A stretch of DNA of 64,000 nucleotides from Sphingobacteriales bacterium (GCA_900299255.1 OMJB01000075.1:45082-109081), one strand, 5' to 3'. Shown: positions 17,832 to 28,264, counted from the first letter of the stretch. Notes: generated by a model not told the origin, from the letters alone. Numbers and translations: made by a program.

Positions 17832-18455
17832 TTATTTCTTTGCTGCTGCTGCCGGAGCTGCTCCCTTGGCTGGTGCTGCCGCTGCTGCTGCTGCGGTAAC
17901 TTCCTGGCGGAGTGCACGGGTAGTAACCACAGATGCAATTGGAATACGTGGAGAGTTTAGAATTTCGATGTTATCTGCCTTCACATCTTCAACACGGATA
18001 TTGCCATGCAACTGCAGGTTTGTTATGTCTACAGTGATGTGCTCCATCAGGAATTTAGGATAAGTGCGCACGTTCAGAGATTTGATCTTCAGCTCCAGGC
18101 GGCCACCGTCTTTAACACCCTGCGACTGCCCAACAAATTTAATCGGGAGGGTTGCGTTTACTTTTTTATCTTCAACCAGTTCCAGAAAGTCCAGGTGGTT
18201 GAGATCATCTGTAACAACGTCAAACTGAATGTCTTTCAGAATACTGCGGTATGTTTTTCCACCAACAGTAATTTCAGCCAACTGGAATTCAGGTGTGTAC
18301 ACCAGCGTTTTAAAAGCAGGAGTTGGCGCGCTGAAATGAATTGTTTCTTTACCGCCGTAAATAACACCCGGTACTTCTCCTTCAGAACGAAGCTGGCGTG
18401 TAGCTTTTTTGCCAAGATCGCTTCTTAATTTGCCTTCAATTTTTACACTTTTCAT
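17832..18455 (-). CDS. rplY: 50S ribosomal protein L25 / Ctc type
   Basis: It opens MKSVKIEGKLRSDLGKKATRQLRSEGEVPGVIYGG, the L25 5S-rRNA-binding domain, and continues with the beta-barrel Ctc-like domain (TLPIKFVGQSQGVKDGGRLE, ADNIEILNSPRIPIASVV). The length of 207 aa is the long TL5/CTC form. The last ~25 residues are almost only Ala, Pro and Lys (AAAAAAPAKGAAPAAAAKK), a low-complexity tail also seen in other Bacteroidota L25 proteins. It binds 5S rRNA in the large subunit. It follows prs on the same strand with a 273-bp gap. Confidence 0.95.
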   Translation of the reverse strand: MKSVKIEGKLRSDLGKKATRQLRSEGEVPGVIYGGKETIHFSAPTPAFKTLVYTPEFQLAEITVGGKTYRSILKDIQFDVVTDDLNHLDFLELVEDKKVNATLPIKFVGQSQGVKDGGRLELKIKSLNVRTYPKFLMEHITVDITNLQLHGNIRVEDVKADNIEILNSPRIPIASVVTTRALRQEVTAAAAAAAPAKGAAPAAAAKK

Positions 18456-18584
18456 TTTTTTAGTGTTTTTTTCTTCCGGTCACGTGCGCTATTCCGCCTA
18501 ACATACGTGCCGAAATCCGTTTTAATAATAAAGGTCTTCCCTTTGTGGGGGCGGATTTTTTTGTATAAACAGTCGTTTTATTTT

Positions 18585-18620
18585 AGTCGTAAGTCGTAAG
18601 TCGAAAGTCATGAGTCGTGA
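18585..18620. repeat. AGTCGTA heptamer array
   Basis: Five tandem 7-nt units (AGTCGTA, AGTCGTA, AGTCGAA, AGTCATG, AGTCGTG) keep AGT at a fixed 7-nt period. A single unit (AGTCGTT) lies at 18571-18577. The array sits in the prs-rplY gap. A related array lies at 49509 before ileS. Confidence 0.85.
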
Positions 18621-18694
18621 GATCTGTGATTTGCGATTTTACTAAGAGTTTCTTATATTTTATTAGCCTGTCTTTTGTAATTAAGTCAACATTG

Positions 18695-18732
18695 GTAACC
18701 ACTCAGGCTCATTAAAATGAGTCGTTGGTTAC
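18695..18732 (-). terminator. Hairpin at the 3' end of prs
   Basis: GTAACCA/TGGTTAC (18695-18701, 18726-18732) encloses an inner CTCATT/AATGAG stem (18708-18713, 18716-18721). It overlaps the prs stop codon. There is no long T tract, so it may serve as RNA 3'-end protection or weak termination. Confidence 0.45.
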
Positions 18733-19673
18733 TTTCTCTGACTATGAATAAACAAAGAACTAATTGACTTATTCTCGAAAGTATTACGGATAGCTACTGC
18801 AAACAGATCGCCGGTTGATAATACTTTAATTTTATCGCATTGATTTTTCAGCGGTATGGTATCACAAACTACCAGTTCCTCCAGTTCAGAATTAGCGATA
18901 TTCTCATAAGCCTTGCCACTCAATACCGGGTGCGTACAAAATGCTCTAACCGATAATGCCCCTTTCTCCTTTAATATGGCTGCCGATTTACAAAGTGTAC
19001 CTGCGGTATCACAAATGTCATCTATCAGCACAATATTCTTTCCTTTCACGTCACCAATTACCGTCATTGATGCTATCTCATTTGCACGTTTGCGTTGCTT
19101 GTCGCAGATAACCATATCTGCTTCAAAATACTTGGCAACTTCACGCACACGGTTGGTGCTTCCCACGTCGGGGGCGGCAAAGGTAAGGTTTTCTATCTTA
19201 AGATTCTCGATGTATGGTATAAATATTGCTGATGAGTCGAGGTGATCCACCGGTATATCAAAAAATCCCTGAATTTGAGGGGCATGCAGGTCCATTGTCA
19301 TGACCCTGTTGGCTCCTGATTTTGCCAGAATATTGGCAACCAGTTTAGATGCAATAGCAACCCTTGGCTTATCTTTCCGGTCCTGGCGGGCATAACCGAA
19401 GTAGGGGATAACAGCGGTAATATAACCCGCTGATGCCCTGCGTGCTGCATCAATCATCATTAGCAGTTCTAACAGATTGTCAGCCGGAGCATAGGTGGCC
19501 TGCACCAGAAAAACATAGTCTCCGCGGATGGATTCCTGAAAAACCGGCTGGAATTCACCATCGCTGAACTTTTGAATGGTCATCGCACCCAGTTGTTTTC
19601 CGAAGTTTTTGGCAATTTTTTCTGCGAGGTAAGTAGAAGCGTTACCCGAAAATATCTTTACTGAAGAATGCAT
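18729..19673 (-). CDS. prs: Ribose-phosphate pyrophosphokinase
   Basis: It makes PRPP from ribose-5-phosphate and ATP for purine, pyrimidine, His, Trp and NAD synthesis. Family signatures are KFSDGEFQPVF, the ATP loop RQDRKDKP, the metal site DLHAPQIQGFFDIPVDHL, and the PRPP-binding loop VLIDDICDTAGTL. The full length of 314 aa is usual. The start ATG at 19673 follows a good promoter. It lies upstream of rplY on the same strand, a pairing seen in other bacteria. Confidence 0.97.
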   Translation of the reverse strand: MHSSVKIFSGNASTYLAEKIAKNFGKQLGAMTIQKFSDGEFQPVFQESIRGDYVFLVQATYAPADNLLELLMMIDAARRASAGYITAVIPYFGYARQDRKDKPRVAIASKLVANILAKSGANRVMTMDLHAPQIQGFFDIPVDHLDSSAIFIPYIENLKIENLTFAAPDVGSTNRVREVAKYFEADMVICDKQRKRANEIASMTVIGDVKGKNIVLIDDICDTAGTLCKSAAILKEKGALSVRAFCTHPVLSGKAYENIANSELEELVVCDTIPLKNQCDKIKVLSTGDLFAVAIRNTFENKSISSLFIHSQRK

Positions 19674-19689
19674 ATCAAAGAATGTGGTG

Positions 19690-19720
19690 CAAAGGTATAT
19701 TAATGCACCGTTTTGAGAAA
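19690..19720 (-). promoter_or_regulatory. prs promoter
   Basis: TACCTTTG (19690-19697) on the minus strand matches TAnnTTTG, with TTTC (19717-19720) 19 nt upstream as a near -33 box. The predicted start is about 10 nt before the ATG. Confidence 0.6.
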
Positions 19721-19826
19721 CAGGTATTTATCCACAATTTTTGTACTTTTTGAGGTTATTTTATCATTAAATATAAACCGTGAGCACAAGCAAAGCTAAT
19801 ACAGCTAAAGGCTGAAATGATTGGTA

Positions 19827-22800
19827 TTACTTTCGCTGTACAATAACAGTAAATATGTGAGTTTCCTGCTCTGCTGTAAGTTTCAAAAAATAGGTGCCGT
19901 CGGGTATCTGGCTGCCAAGCTCAACAACGGAGTTAATCCAGCCGTTTACCGATTGAATTTTGCCAGACAGTATTGTCTTTCCAATAATGTCCGAGATTAC
20001 AAGATAAACAGTTGTTTCCGACGAGGGGGTAAGTTTGTCAAAGTTTTCCAGAGCACCGTTGATGGTGAAAATACCGCTGTTAGGATTAGGCATTATTTTA
20101 ATGCCGTTGCAATCGAATCCGCTATACCCGGTCCGTGCTCCAGATAGAGCAGTTACAGTTACAGCCCTTACTGCCGAGCAACCCAGGCTGCTAGAATAGC
20201 TGATATTAACAGTCCCGGCAGACAACCCGGTTACAGTGCCGCTGCCTATTCCTATAGCTGCAATAGCCGGATTACTGCAACTCCAGATTCCACCCGGGGT
20301 CGCATCAGCGTATGTGGTGGATGTGCCAATGGTTATGGTTCCACCCCATCCCGTAATCGTTGCGGGTATGGGGTTTACATGGATGGGTGTATCTGTTCTA
20401 CAGCCAGTTGGCAAAGTGTAGGTAACGTATGCTATTCCGGTTGAAATGCCGGTAACCATGCCGGAAACCGAGCCGATAGTAACTATCGAAGAGTTACTGC
20501 TTGACCATCTGCCACCTGTTGTCGTATCGCGCATCAAGGAAGTGTTGCCTGAACAAACATTTAATGGCCCTGTAATGCCTGCAGGTAAAGGGTTCACGGT
20601 GAGCGAACTAGTAGTGGTACAACCTGAAGCAAGTGTGTAAGTTATTGTGCTTGTTCCAGGTACACTGCTTGTAGCCCTGGCAGTGCCGCTTCCCATATTG
20701 AGCACAGTGACCAATGTGCAGCTATAGAGCCCTGTAATATCTGCCTCGCGGACTGTGACAGTGTCTCCCCATGCGCAAAGATTGGTGAGGCCGGTAATGG
20801 GAGGCACACTATTAACTGTGACTGTATACACTGCGCTACAACCCTCTGATACCGTATAACTTATGGTAGTAATTCCGCCGGCTACACCAATCACTGCTCC
20901 GGTCAGTGAGCCGGCAGTTGCAACAGAGGTGTTACCGCTCGACCAGAAGCCGCCAATTGCAGGGTCGGTAAGAGTAATGAATGAGCCTGCACAAACACGC
21001 CCGGGGCCGGATATTCCTGGTGGCGGCAGATTTACTGTAACTATTTTAGTGGCAATGCAGCCTGCGCCTGTTGAGTAAGTAATTACAGCAAAACCGCTGT
21101 TGATGCCTGTAATAATTCCACTTGCGAAGCCTGCCATAGCAATAATCGGGTTACTGCTACTCCAAGTGCCGCCTACTGAAATGTCAGTAAGCATAATAGA
21201 CGACCCCATGCATAATGTTGAAGAGCCGGTTATGGCAGCGGGTGGTGCAGTTACAGTAACAGTTGTAGTAGTAGTACAACCGGCTGTATTGGTGAAGGTA
21301 ATAGATGCTGTTCCCGGCGTTCCACCTGTTATGATCCCGGTTGTGGGCCCTATTGCAGCTATTGCAGAGTTACTGCTGGACCATGTGCCTGTAGTGCCGG
21401 TTGTGAGTGTGCCGGTTGCACCTGAGCAAACAACTACAGGCCCTGCAATCGTAGGGGGGAGGTTATTGACAGTAATCATTCTGGTTGTCATGCATCCGGA
21501 GCCAACTGAATAGGTAATTGTTGCCGAACCGGAAGTGATACCCCTGGCAATACCAGTTGCTGAGCCAATTAATGCTATTGCGGTACTGCTACTGGCCCAG
21601 GTGCCACCGGTAGTGCTGGAAGTAAGAGTAGTGGATGACCCGACACAGACTCCCGAGGCTCCGGTAATTGCTGCCGGGCCTGACGAAATTGTAACAACCC
21701 TGACTGCAAAGCATCCGTTGCTGGCTGTAAAGGTAACAGGTGCCGTTCCGGCAGACATGCCAATCAGCAATCCTGTAGCAGAGCCAATTGCGGCAGTGCT
21801 TCCTGCGCTTGAAGACCAAGTACCGGTGCCGGTACCTGTGAGTGTAACCGATGAGCCAACACATACAGCAGACGCACCAGAGATGGCAGGAGTTGTATTA
21901 ACTGTAACTGTCCGCACAGCGATACATCCACCGGTAGAATAAGTAACAACTGCTGTGCCTGCGGCAATACCCGTAACAGTGCCAGTGAGCGATCCAATTG
22001 TGATTACCCCCGGAGTCGTGCTCCAGGTGCCCCCGGGCGTGGCATCATACACTGTTGTGGCAGAACCGGTACACACTGTAAACGTACCGGTGATAGCAAG
22101 AGGGATGGGATTAACAGTGATCGGCAGGGTAGTGGAACATCCGCCTGAAAGATATGTTACGATGGATACGCCCGCAGCATAACCGCTGACAATGCCCGTA
22201 GAGGAACCAACAGACGCAGTGAGCGGAGCACTGCTGAGCCACACACCACCCACGGTGGCATCATGTAGCGTAACAGTACTGCCTGCACACACAGTTGCGG
22301 TACCGGTTATAGCCGCCGGAGAAGCCAGGACTGTTACTGTTTTTGTAACAGTACACATTGCCCCAAGTGAATAAGAAATAACGGCCGTGCCGCCTGCAAC
22401 TCCAGTAACCATTCCGCTGAGCGAACCAACAGAAGCCGCAGAAGATGTGCAGCTCCAAACGCCGCCACCAACGCCATCAGTTAAATTAGTTGTATTGCCG
22501 GTGCAAACTGTTGAGGAACCGGAGACAGGAGTTGGCGCAGTGCTTACTGTCAGTATTTTTGAAGCAAAGCATCCTGTAGAGAGCGTATAGGTTATCGAGG
22601 CGGTACCAATTGTGCCTGCGGTAACAAGTCCGCTGGAAGAGCCTACTGCAGCAACAGCAGGTGCGCTGCTGGACCAGTAACCTCCTCCCGGTGTGGAAGT
22701 AACGGTTAACGTTGAGCCGGCACAGAGCGCTGAAGCACCGCCAATGGCACCGGGCAGAGGATTGACAGTTATAACAGCACTGCCTGGCATTGTACGGTTG

Positions 22801-25800
22801 CAACCGCTTGCATTAGTTGCCACAACAGTATAACTGCCCGCAGAAGCCTGTAACCCGAAATCTATTGGGGCACCGGTACCGGTAACAGGCGCTCCTGATG
22901 GTGCCACACCGAAAAATAACTGGTAAGCAGTGCCAGCTACAGACCCTGAAAGGCCGACGTGCAAACCGGTACCACCGGTACAATAACTGCCGCCGCCGGT
23001 TACAGAAAATAGAGAAGGAATATTGTTAACTGTAACTGTTGCTGTTGCGTAGCAACCGGCACCTACTGAATACGTAATAACCGTTGTGCCCGCAGAGATA
23101 CCTGTAACTACACCCGTTAGTGAGCCGATACTGGCTATAGAAGCCGTGCCAGAAGTCCATAGGCCGCCGGGGGTCGTGTTAGTAAGAGTTGTAGTGGCCA
23201 AGGGGCAAGTGGTTAGTACACCCGCAATCGGCGAGGAGGCTGAATTTACTGTAATTGCCTTGACTGCGAAGCAACCGGTGGGGAGTGTGTAGCTGATATT
23301 GGCCGTGCCGCCAGATACACCTGTTACAACTCCGGTCAGAGGCCCTACTATGGCAACAATGCTGCTGCCAGTGCTCCATGAGCCACCGGGCGTGCCGCAA
23401 GCAAGGGTTGTCGTTGCTCCGGGGCACAGCGTTGATGCTCCGGTAACAGTTGCGGGATTTGGATTCACAGTAACAGGGAATGTCGTGTAGCAGCCGGTTG
23501 GCAGCGTATAAATAATAATAGCTGTGCTGGCTGCAACCCCTGTTACGATGCCAGTAACAGAGCCAATTGAAGCTACCATTGGGCTGCTGCTGCTCCATAC
23601 TCCACCGGTGGTTGCATCAGTCAGGCTCCCGGCGGATGTAATGCAAATATGATTTGTACCTGTAACCGGTGCCGGAGCCGGATTGACCGTAAATGTCGCA
23701 ACAGCAGGGCACCCAGATACAACATAATAAATAGTAGTTGTGCCGGGCGTACCCCCGATAACAATACCTGTGGCAGAGCCAATAATAGCAACAGCTGGAC
23801 TACTGCTGCTCCAAATTCCACCAAATGCAGGGTCGGATAAAGTTACAGTCCCTCCGGTGCAAACATGTGTTGTCCCAGTGACTGGCAAAGGAGATGAATT
23901 GACAGTTACAGCGTATGTTGATAAGCACCCTGACCCTAAGGAATAAGAAATAATTGCAGTACCTGCAGATACTCCATAGCACAAACCGGTAGCAGGATTA
24001 ATAGTGGCAACAGATGTTGCACCCGAGCTCCACGAGCCACCCGCGGTCACGTCTGAAAGCGTAGTGTCGCGGCCGACACAAAGATGGTTTGATCCGGTAA
24101 TGGGTGCCAGTGAGGAATTGACTGTAACGGTAACGGTAGTGAAACAGCCAGATGGCAGCGTATAGGTGATGATGGCTGAACCAACCGCAATACCGCTAAC
24201 AATTCCCGTACCTGGTGTGACACTAGCTATGGATGGATTGCTGCTTGACCAGAATCCGCCTGATATTGAGTCTGTAAGTGCCGATGTACTGCCCAGGCAT
24301 AACCCCGTAGAGCCGGAAATGGCAGATGGCCCGGGATTGACTGTGACTGATGCCGTGACGACACAGCCAGTTGGGATAGTATAAGAAATTGTTGCGGTGC
24401 CTGCAATGTAACCTGATACATCACCGGTGAGGGAACCGACAGCCGCAATAGAGGGTGCGGAACTGCTCCAGGCTCCACCTGGTGAAGGGCTGACGAGGGT
24501 TGATGTTGTACCGGCACAAATAGTGGTTATTCCGCCGATAGGTGCTGGTAGTGGGTCAACAGTGATAATTACTGTTGCCTGGCATCCACTTGGAGACAAA
24601 GTATATGAAATAGCAGAGGTGCCGGCTGCAAGCCCAGATACAAAACCTGAAGTTACGCCTACTGTTGCTATGGTTGGGTTACTGCTTGTCCAGTATCCAC
24701 CGGGTGTGGCATCTGATAACGCTGAGCCAGAACCCACACAGGTACCAATAGTGCCAGTAATAGCAGCAGGCAAAGGATCAACAGTAAATACAGTAGTAAG
24801 CGAGCATCCGGAAACACCGGTATATGTAATAGTTGTTATACCCGCTACAATGCCATTAATTACACCCGAAAGCACGCCAATTGTTGCCACGCCGGGCGAG
24901 CCTGATGACCAGCTTCCGCCGGCAGGGATGCCTGAAATTACTGTTGAAGTGCCTTGGCAAATTTCAAAAATACCGGCAATACCTGTTGGTGCAGGGTTAA
25001 CGGTAACCAGCACAGCCGCATAGCATCCGGTAGCTGGATAGGTATAAAAGACGGAGGTAATGCCGGCAGTTGTGCCGCTTACGAACCCGGTGGCGGAACC
25101 AATAGAGGCAATCCCGGGGTAGGCACTGCTCCATATGCCGCCTGGGCTTGCATCAGCTAGTGTTGTTGCTGCGCCCACGCAAATGGCCGGTGTCCCTGTT
25201 ATTGGCCCTGGTACCGGGTTTACGGTTACTGTTGCAGTTGTAAGGCAGCCTGTAGGCATCGAATAAGTAATAGCAGCCACTCCCAATGCCACACCGGAAA
25301 TAACACCGGTTGAGTAACCGGCTGTTGCAATTGCTGAAGAACCCGAAGCCCATGCACCGCCTCCGGTACTGCATGAAAGCACCGTTGTCGACCCCAGGCA
25401 GACACCCGATGCGCCGGTAATAGCTGCGGGTACTATTCCAACAGTGATTGTTTTAACCGCAAAGCAGCCGGTTGGCAAAGAGTACGTTATAACTGCTGTG
25501 CCGCCCGAAATACCTGTGGCAATACCAGTGGTTGAACCAATTATTGCAATACCCGGAGATCCTGATTGCCAGGTGCCGCCACCAGTTAAATCAGAAAGTG
25601 TTGTTGTATCACCGGCACAAACAATCGACGCACCAGTAATTGACGTAGGCGCCGGATTTACAGTAACAACCAAGGATGTGGCGCAGCCGGTAGGCAGAAT
25701 ATAAGAAATAACTGAGGTGCCAGCAGAAACTCCAGTGACAATGCCTGAAATGCTGCCTACTGCAGCAATGCCGGTTGATGAAGACGTCCACCGCCCACCT

Positions 25801-27989
25801 GACGATGCATCAGAAAGTGCAGTGGTAGCACCTACACAGGCCACCGCTGTGCCCGAAATTGCTGCAGGAAGGGGATTTATGGTAACGGCCGCCATGGCAT
25901 AGCAACCAGTAGGTAATACATAGCTGATGGTATCGTTGCCCGCGGCGATTGCCGTCACGACACCGGTTGAAGAACCGATTGTTCCGACAGACGGGTTCTG
26001 GCTCAGCCACGTGCCGCCGATGGTTCCATCTGTTAGTGTCAGTGATTGCCCGGTACATACAGGTGCTACGCCGGATATTGATACTGGTGAACCATTTACA
26101 GTAACTGTTACAGTTGAAAAACAGGTACTGCTCGTAGCATAAGTGATAATTGCTGTACCCGTTGCAACTCCGGTTACAATTCCCGTGGTTCCGGTTGTCG
26201 CAACTGATGTACTTCCACTGGACCAGCTGCCACCGGTTGTTGAAATACTTAATGGCGTTGTGAAGCCAGAGCAAACTACTGGTGTGCCTGAAATTGATGT
26301 CGGTGTAGCATATACCGTTACTGTTGTGCTGGTGCCACAGCCGCCCACATTATAAGCAATTGTAGTAGTGCCGGAAGATATGCCTGAAACAACGCCTGTA
26401 AGAGAACCAATTGTTGCTACGCCGGTACTCAGGCTGGTCCAAACGCCGCCGGTGAAGCTATTGCTCAGGGTTGTTGTCAGCCCGGAGCAAACAGTTCGGG
26501 TGCCTGTAATCGAAGGCGGGCTTGCGCTGACGGTGACTATAGCATTAGCCACACAGCTGGTGCCAATTGTGTAAAAAATAGTGTCTGTGCCTGACGAAAT
26601 ACATGATACAATCCCTGAAGTGGAACCAACGGTGGCTACTGTCAGGCTTGCGCTACTCCACACCCCAGTAGGCATTGAATTCGACAATGTGGTGGTTGTT
26701 CCTGTGCATGCGGTCAGCGTTCCGGTAATTGACGGAACTGTGGACATGACAGTGACTGTTAGCGTGGTGTAGCAGCCGGCAGTGTTGGTATAACTCAGGG
26801 TTGTGGAGCCTGCCGTAACGCCAGTTAATACTCCGGATACTGCGTTGATTGTAGCTACGGAAGTGTTGCTGCTCGACCATGATCCCCCGGTAGCTCCTGT
26901 AACAAATGTGGGAGGCGCATCGCTCAGGCACACAACCGTTGGGCCAATAATTGGCGGCAGGGCATTTACTGATATCGGCGCCGAACCAAGGCACCCGCCG
27001 GATATGACATAACTGATCATCGCCATGCCGGACCCTGTACCAGTAACAACGCCGGCTGTGTCAACCGTTGCCACCCCTGAATTGCTGCTCACCCATGTCC
27101 CACCCCCTATAGAAGATGTAAATGTGGTAGTTGCCCCACCGCAAATCCATGAAGCCCCGGTTACTGTGGGTATAGTATAGGTCATAGTGTCGTGGAGCTC
27201 AGTGATTTCGCAAGGCGTTATTGCGCGGCCATAAATAGCGATGTCATCTATTTTTCCACTGAAGTTGTAAGTGGGGACACTGATGGGGTACAACCCGTGG
27301 CCGAACCCTGCATTAAGGTAAGGGTAAGTTCCTCCCAGGTTAAAACTGTCGCACCCCATAGACGGGTGTACAGTATAAGAGGACGTTACGCCATTCTGTA
27401 TAAATGTTCCGTCTATGTACAGGCTCGGAGTCTTACTGGAGTATACAATTACAATATGGTGCCAGCCAGTAAGCGTTCCTGACCAGGCCAGTGCACATTT
27501 AGTAATTCCGTTGCCATGCTCTGTAACGTAAACACCGTTTGTAGCTACATTCAGGCCTGCTGCGGTTGCAGTGCCTGAGGAAGACCAGTACCAGCCGTCA
27601 ACAGGTGCAATAACGCAGGTGTAAGACTGAGATGTTGACAGCCCGCCGCTTCCGCCCTGTGTAGGTATTGTGGCAGAGTTGAGTGGATAAACCCATGCTG
27701 AATAAGAAAACGAATTGGTTGTGACTTTGTCAATTTTATGGGTCGTTATTCTTTCAGAAGAACCGGTAAAGTTTACAGCGGCATTTGAATTGCCAAACCT
27801 GTCTGTTGTGAAAGTTGCACCCGTAACTGTACCGTTAACACCATTGCCACTCAGGTCGTTGGCATTGCCATTGTAAGAATAATATGCCAGCAGGCTGCTT
27901 GTTGGTACATAGGATGGCACCTGCGCCTTTACATTTTGAATTAATAATGCAGCAAAAAGGAAAAATAATAAGGTAAACAGGTATCGCAC
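19827..27989 (-). CDS. Giant T9SS surface protein with LamG and about 31 BIG2-like repeats
   Basis: It has 2720 residues. The signal peptide is MRYLFTLLFFLFAALLIQNVKA. A LamG/concanavalin-like domain follows (about 30-265; DLSGNGVNGTV, SYSAWVYPLN, GKIDDIAIYGRA), likely to bind carbohydrate. About 31 tandem BIG2/Ig-like repeats of ~73 residues come next. Each has a near-fixed frame: PxxITGxxxVCxGxxTTL, GGxWSSSxxxxAxxGSxTGxVTG, then GTxxITY, GC and VTVNP. Nearly every repeat has two Cys (VC near the start, GC near the end), fitting one disulfide each. One divergent Ig-like domain (about 19 repeats in, with YCTGGTGLHVGLSG) interrupts the series, and the last repeat lacks the first Cys. The C-terminus is a T9SS type A domain (IKIMPNPNSGIFTI; GTYFLKLTA). 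An adhesive stalk role is inferred. Confidence 0.92.
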   Translation of the reverse strand: MRYLFTLLFFLFAALLIQNVKAQVPSYVPTSSLLAYYSYNGNANDLSGNGVNGTVTGATFTTDRFGNSNAAVNFTGSSERITTHKIDKVTTNSFSYSAWVYPLNSATIPTQGGSGGLSTSQSYTCVIAPVDGWYWSSSGTATAAGLNVATNGVYVTEHGNGITKCALAWSGTLTGWHHIVIVYSSKTPSLYIDGTFIQNGVTSSYTVHPSMGCDSFNLGGTYPYLNAGFGHGLYPISVPTYNFSGKIDDIAIYGRAITPCEITELHDTMTYTIPTVTGASWICGGATTTFTSSIGGGTWVSSNSGVATVDTAGVVTGTGSGMAMISYVISGGCLGSAPISVNALPPIIGPTVVCLSDAPPTFVTGATGGSWSSSNTSVATINAVSGVLTGVTAGSTTLSYTNTAGCYTTLTVTVMSTVPSITGTLTACTGTTTTLSNSMPTGVWSSASLTVATVGSTSGIVSCISSGTDTIFYTIGTSCVANAIVTVSASPPSITGTRTVCSGLTTTLSNSFTGGVWTSLSTGVATIGSLTGVVSGISSGTTTIAYNVGGCGTSTTVTVYATPTSISGTPVVCSGFTTPLSISTTGGSWSSGSTSVATTGTTGIVTGVATGTAIITYATSSTCFSTVTVTVNGSPVSISGVAPVCTGQSLTLTDGTIGGTWLSQNPSVGTIGSSTGVVTAIAAGNDTISYVLPTGCYAMAAVTINPLPAAISGTAVACVGATTALSDASSGGRWTSSSTGIAAVGSISGIVTGVSAGTSVISYILPTGCATSLVVTVNPAPTSITGASIVCAGDTTTLSDLTGGGTWQSGSPGIAIIGSTTGIATGISGGTAVITYSLPTGCFAVKTITVGIVPAAITGASGVCLGSTTVLSCSTGGGAWASGSSAIATAGYSTGVISGVALGVAAITYSMPTGCLTTATVTVNPVPGPITGTPAICVGAATTLADASPGGIWSSAYPGIASIGSATGFVSGTTAGITSVFYTYPATGCYAAVLVTVNPAPTGIAGIFEICQGTSTVISGIPAGGSWSSGSPGVATIGVLSGVINGIVAGITTITYTGVSGCSLTTVFTVDPLPAAITGTIGTCVGSGSALSDATPGGYWTSSNPTIATVGVTSGFVSGLAAGTSAISYTLSPSGCQATVIITVDPLPAPIGGITTICAGTTSTLVSPSPGGAWSSSAPSIAAVGSLTGDVSGYIAGTATISYTIPTGCVVTASVTVNPGPSAISGSTGLCLGSTSALTDSISGGFWSSSNPSIASVTPGTGIVSGIAVGSAIITYTLPSGCFTTVTVTVNSSLAPITGSNHLCVGRDTTLSDVTAGGSWSSGATSVATINPATGLCYGVSAGTAIISYSLGSGCLSTYAVTVNSSPLPVTGTTHVCTGGTVTLSDPAFGGIWSSSSPAVAIIGSATGIVIGGTPGTTTIYYVVSGCPAVATFTVNPAPAPVTGTNHICITSAGSLTDATTGGVWSSSSPMVASIGSVTGIVTGVAASTAIIIYTLPTGCYTTFPVTVNPNPATVTGASTLCPGATTTLACGTPGGSWSTGSSIVAIVGPLTGVVTGVSGGTANISYTLPTGCFAVKAITVNSASSPIAGVLTTCPLATTTLTNTTPGGLWTSGTASIASIGSLTGVVTGISAGTTVITYSVGAGCYATATVTVNNIPSLFSVTGGGSYCTGGTGLHVGLSGSVAGTAYQLFFGVAPSGAPVTGTGAPIDFGLQASAGSYTVVATNASGCNRTMPGSAVITVNPLPGAIGGASALCAGSTLTVTSTPGGGYWSSSAPAVAAVGSSSGLVTAGTIGTASITYTLSTGCFASKILTVSTAPTPVSGSSTVCTGNTTNLTDGVGGGVWSCTSSAASVGSLSGMVTGVAGGTAVISYSLGAMCTVTKTVTVLASPAAITGTATVCAGSTVTLHDATVGGVWLSSAPLTASVGSSTGIVSGYAAGVSIVTYLSGGCSTTLPITVNPIPLAITGTFTVCTGSATTVYDATPGGTWSTTPGVITIGSLTGTVTGIAAGTAVVTYSTGGCIAVRTVTVNTTPAISGASAVCVGSSVTLTGTGTGTWSSSAGSTAAIGSATGLLIGMSAGTAPVTFTASNGCFAVRVVTISSGPAAITGASGVCVGSSTTLTSSTTGGTWASSSTAIALIGSATGIARGITSGSATITYSVGSGCMTTRMITVNNLPPTIAGPVVVCSGATGTLTTGTTGTWSSSNSAIAAIGPTTGIITGGTPGTASITFTNTAGCTTTTTVTVTAPPAAITGSSTLCMGSSIMLTDISVGGTWSSSNPIIAMAGFASGIITGINSGFAVITYSTGAGCIATKIVTVNLPPPGISGPGRVCAGSFITLTDPAIGGFWSSGNTSVATAGSLTGAVIGVAGGITTISYTVSEGCSAVYTVTVNSVPPITGLTNLCAWGDTVTVREADITGLYSCTLVTVLNMGSGTARATSSVPGTSTITYTLASGCTTTSSLTVNPLPAGITGPLNVCSGNTSLMRDTTTGGRWSSSNSSIVTIGSVSGMVTGISTGIAYVTYTLPTGCRTDTPIHVNPIPATITGWGGTITIGTSTTYADATPGGIWSCSNPAIAAIGIGSGTVTGLSAGTVNISYSSSLGCSAVRAVTVTALSGARTGYSGFDCNGIKIMPNPNSGIFTINGALENFDKLTPSSETTVYLVISDIIGKTILSGKIQSVNGWINSVVELGSQIPDGTYFLKLTAEQETHIFTVIVQRK
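20146..27175 (-). repeat. DNA encoding ~31 tandem ~219-bp repeats
   Basis: The coding stretch repeats a module of about 73 codons. Copies differ strongly at DNA level yet keep the protein frame. This shows old expansion with selection rather than recent slippage. The opposite strand carries many open frames that are only shadows of the repeat. Confidence 0.85.
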
Positions 27990-28264
27990 TCAATTATTTT
28001 TTACTAATTTAATTGATTATTAAAAATATTTGCAACTTTATAGGTATTTTTTTAATTATTTATTATTTATTTTAAAATTTAACGTCGATATCTGGAGTTT
28101 CGTTAACAAAAATGAAAGCTGAAAAATGCAACTATGGTTGAAATCAGCCATTTGCCGGATTTGACAATTAACCTGCAGGCAGTTCAGTTGAATTTGCTAA
28201 TATTGACAGGCTTTACCACAGCTGAAAAATATTTGTTTTAATTTTACGTTGTAAGTGTGATTTC
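27990..28264. other. AT-rich divergent intergenic region
   Basis: Divergent promoters for the giant surface protein (minus) and the barrel protein (plus) must lie here. The left part is runs of A and T (TTATTTATTATTTATTTT around 28060). I see no full TAnnTTTG match and no coding frame. Confidence 0.4.

Noticed and set aside
20236..27482. Many open frames on the plus strand opposite the giant repeat gene
   Set aside because: They are regular shadows of the repeat codons, in the antisense frame, with no signal or start context of their own.
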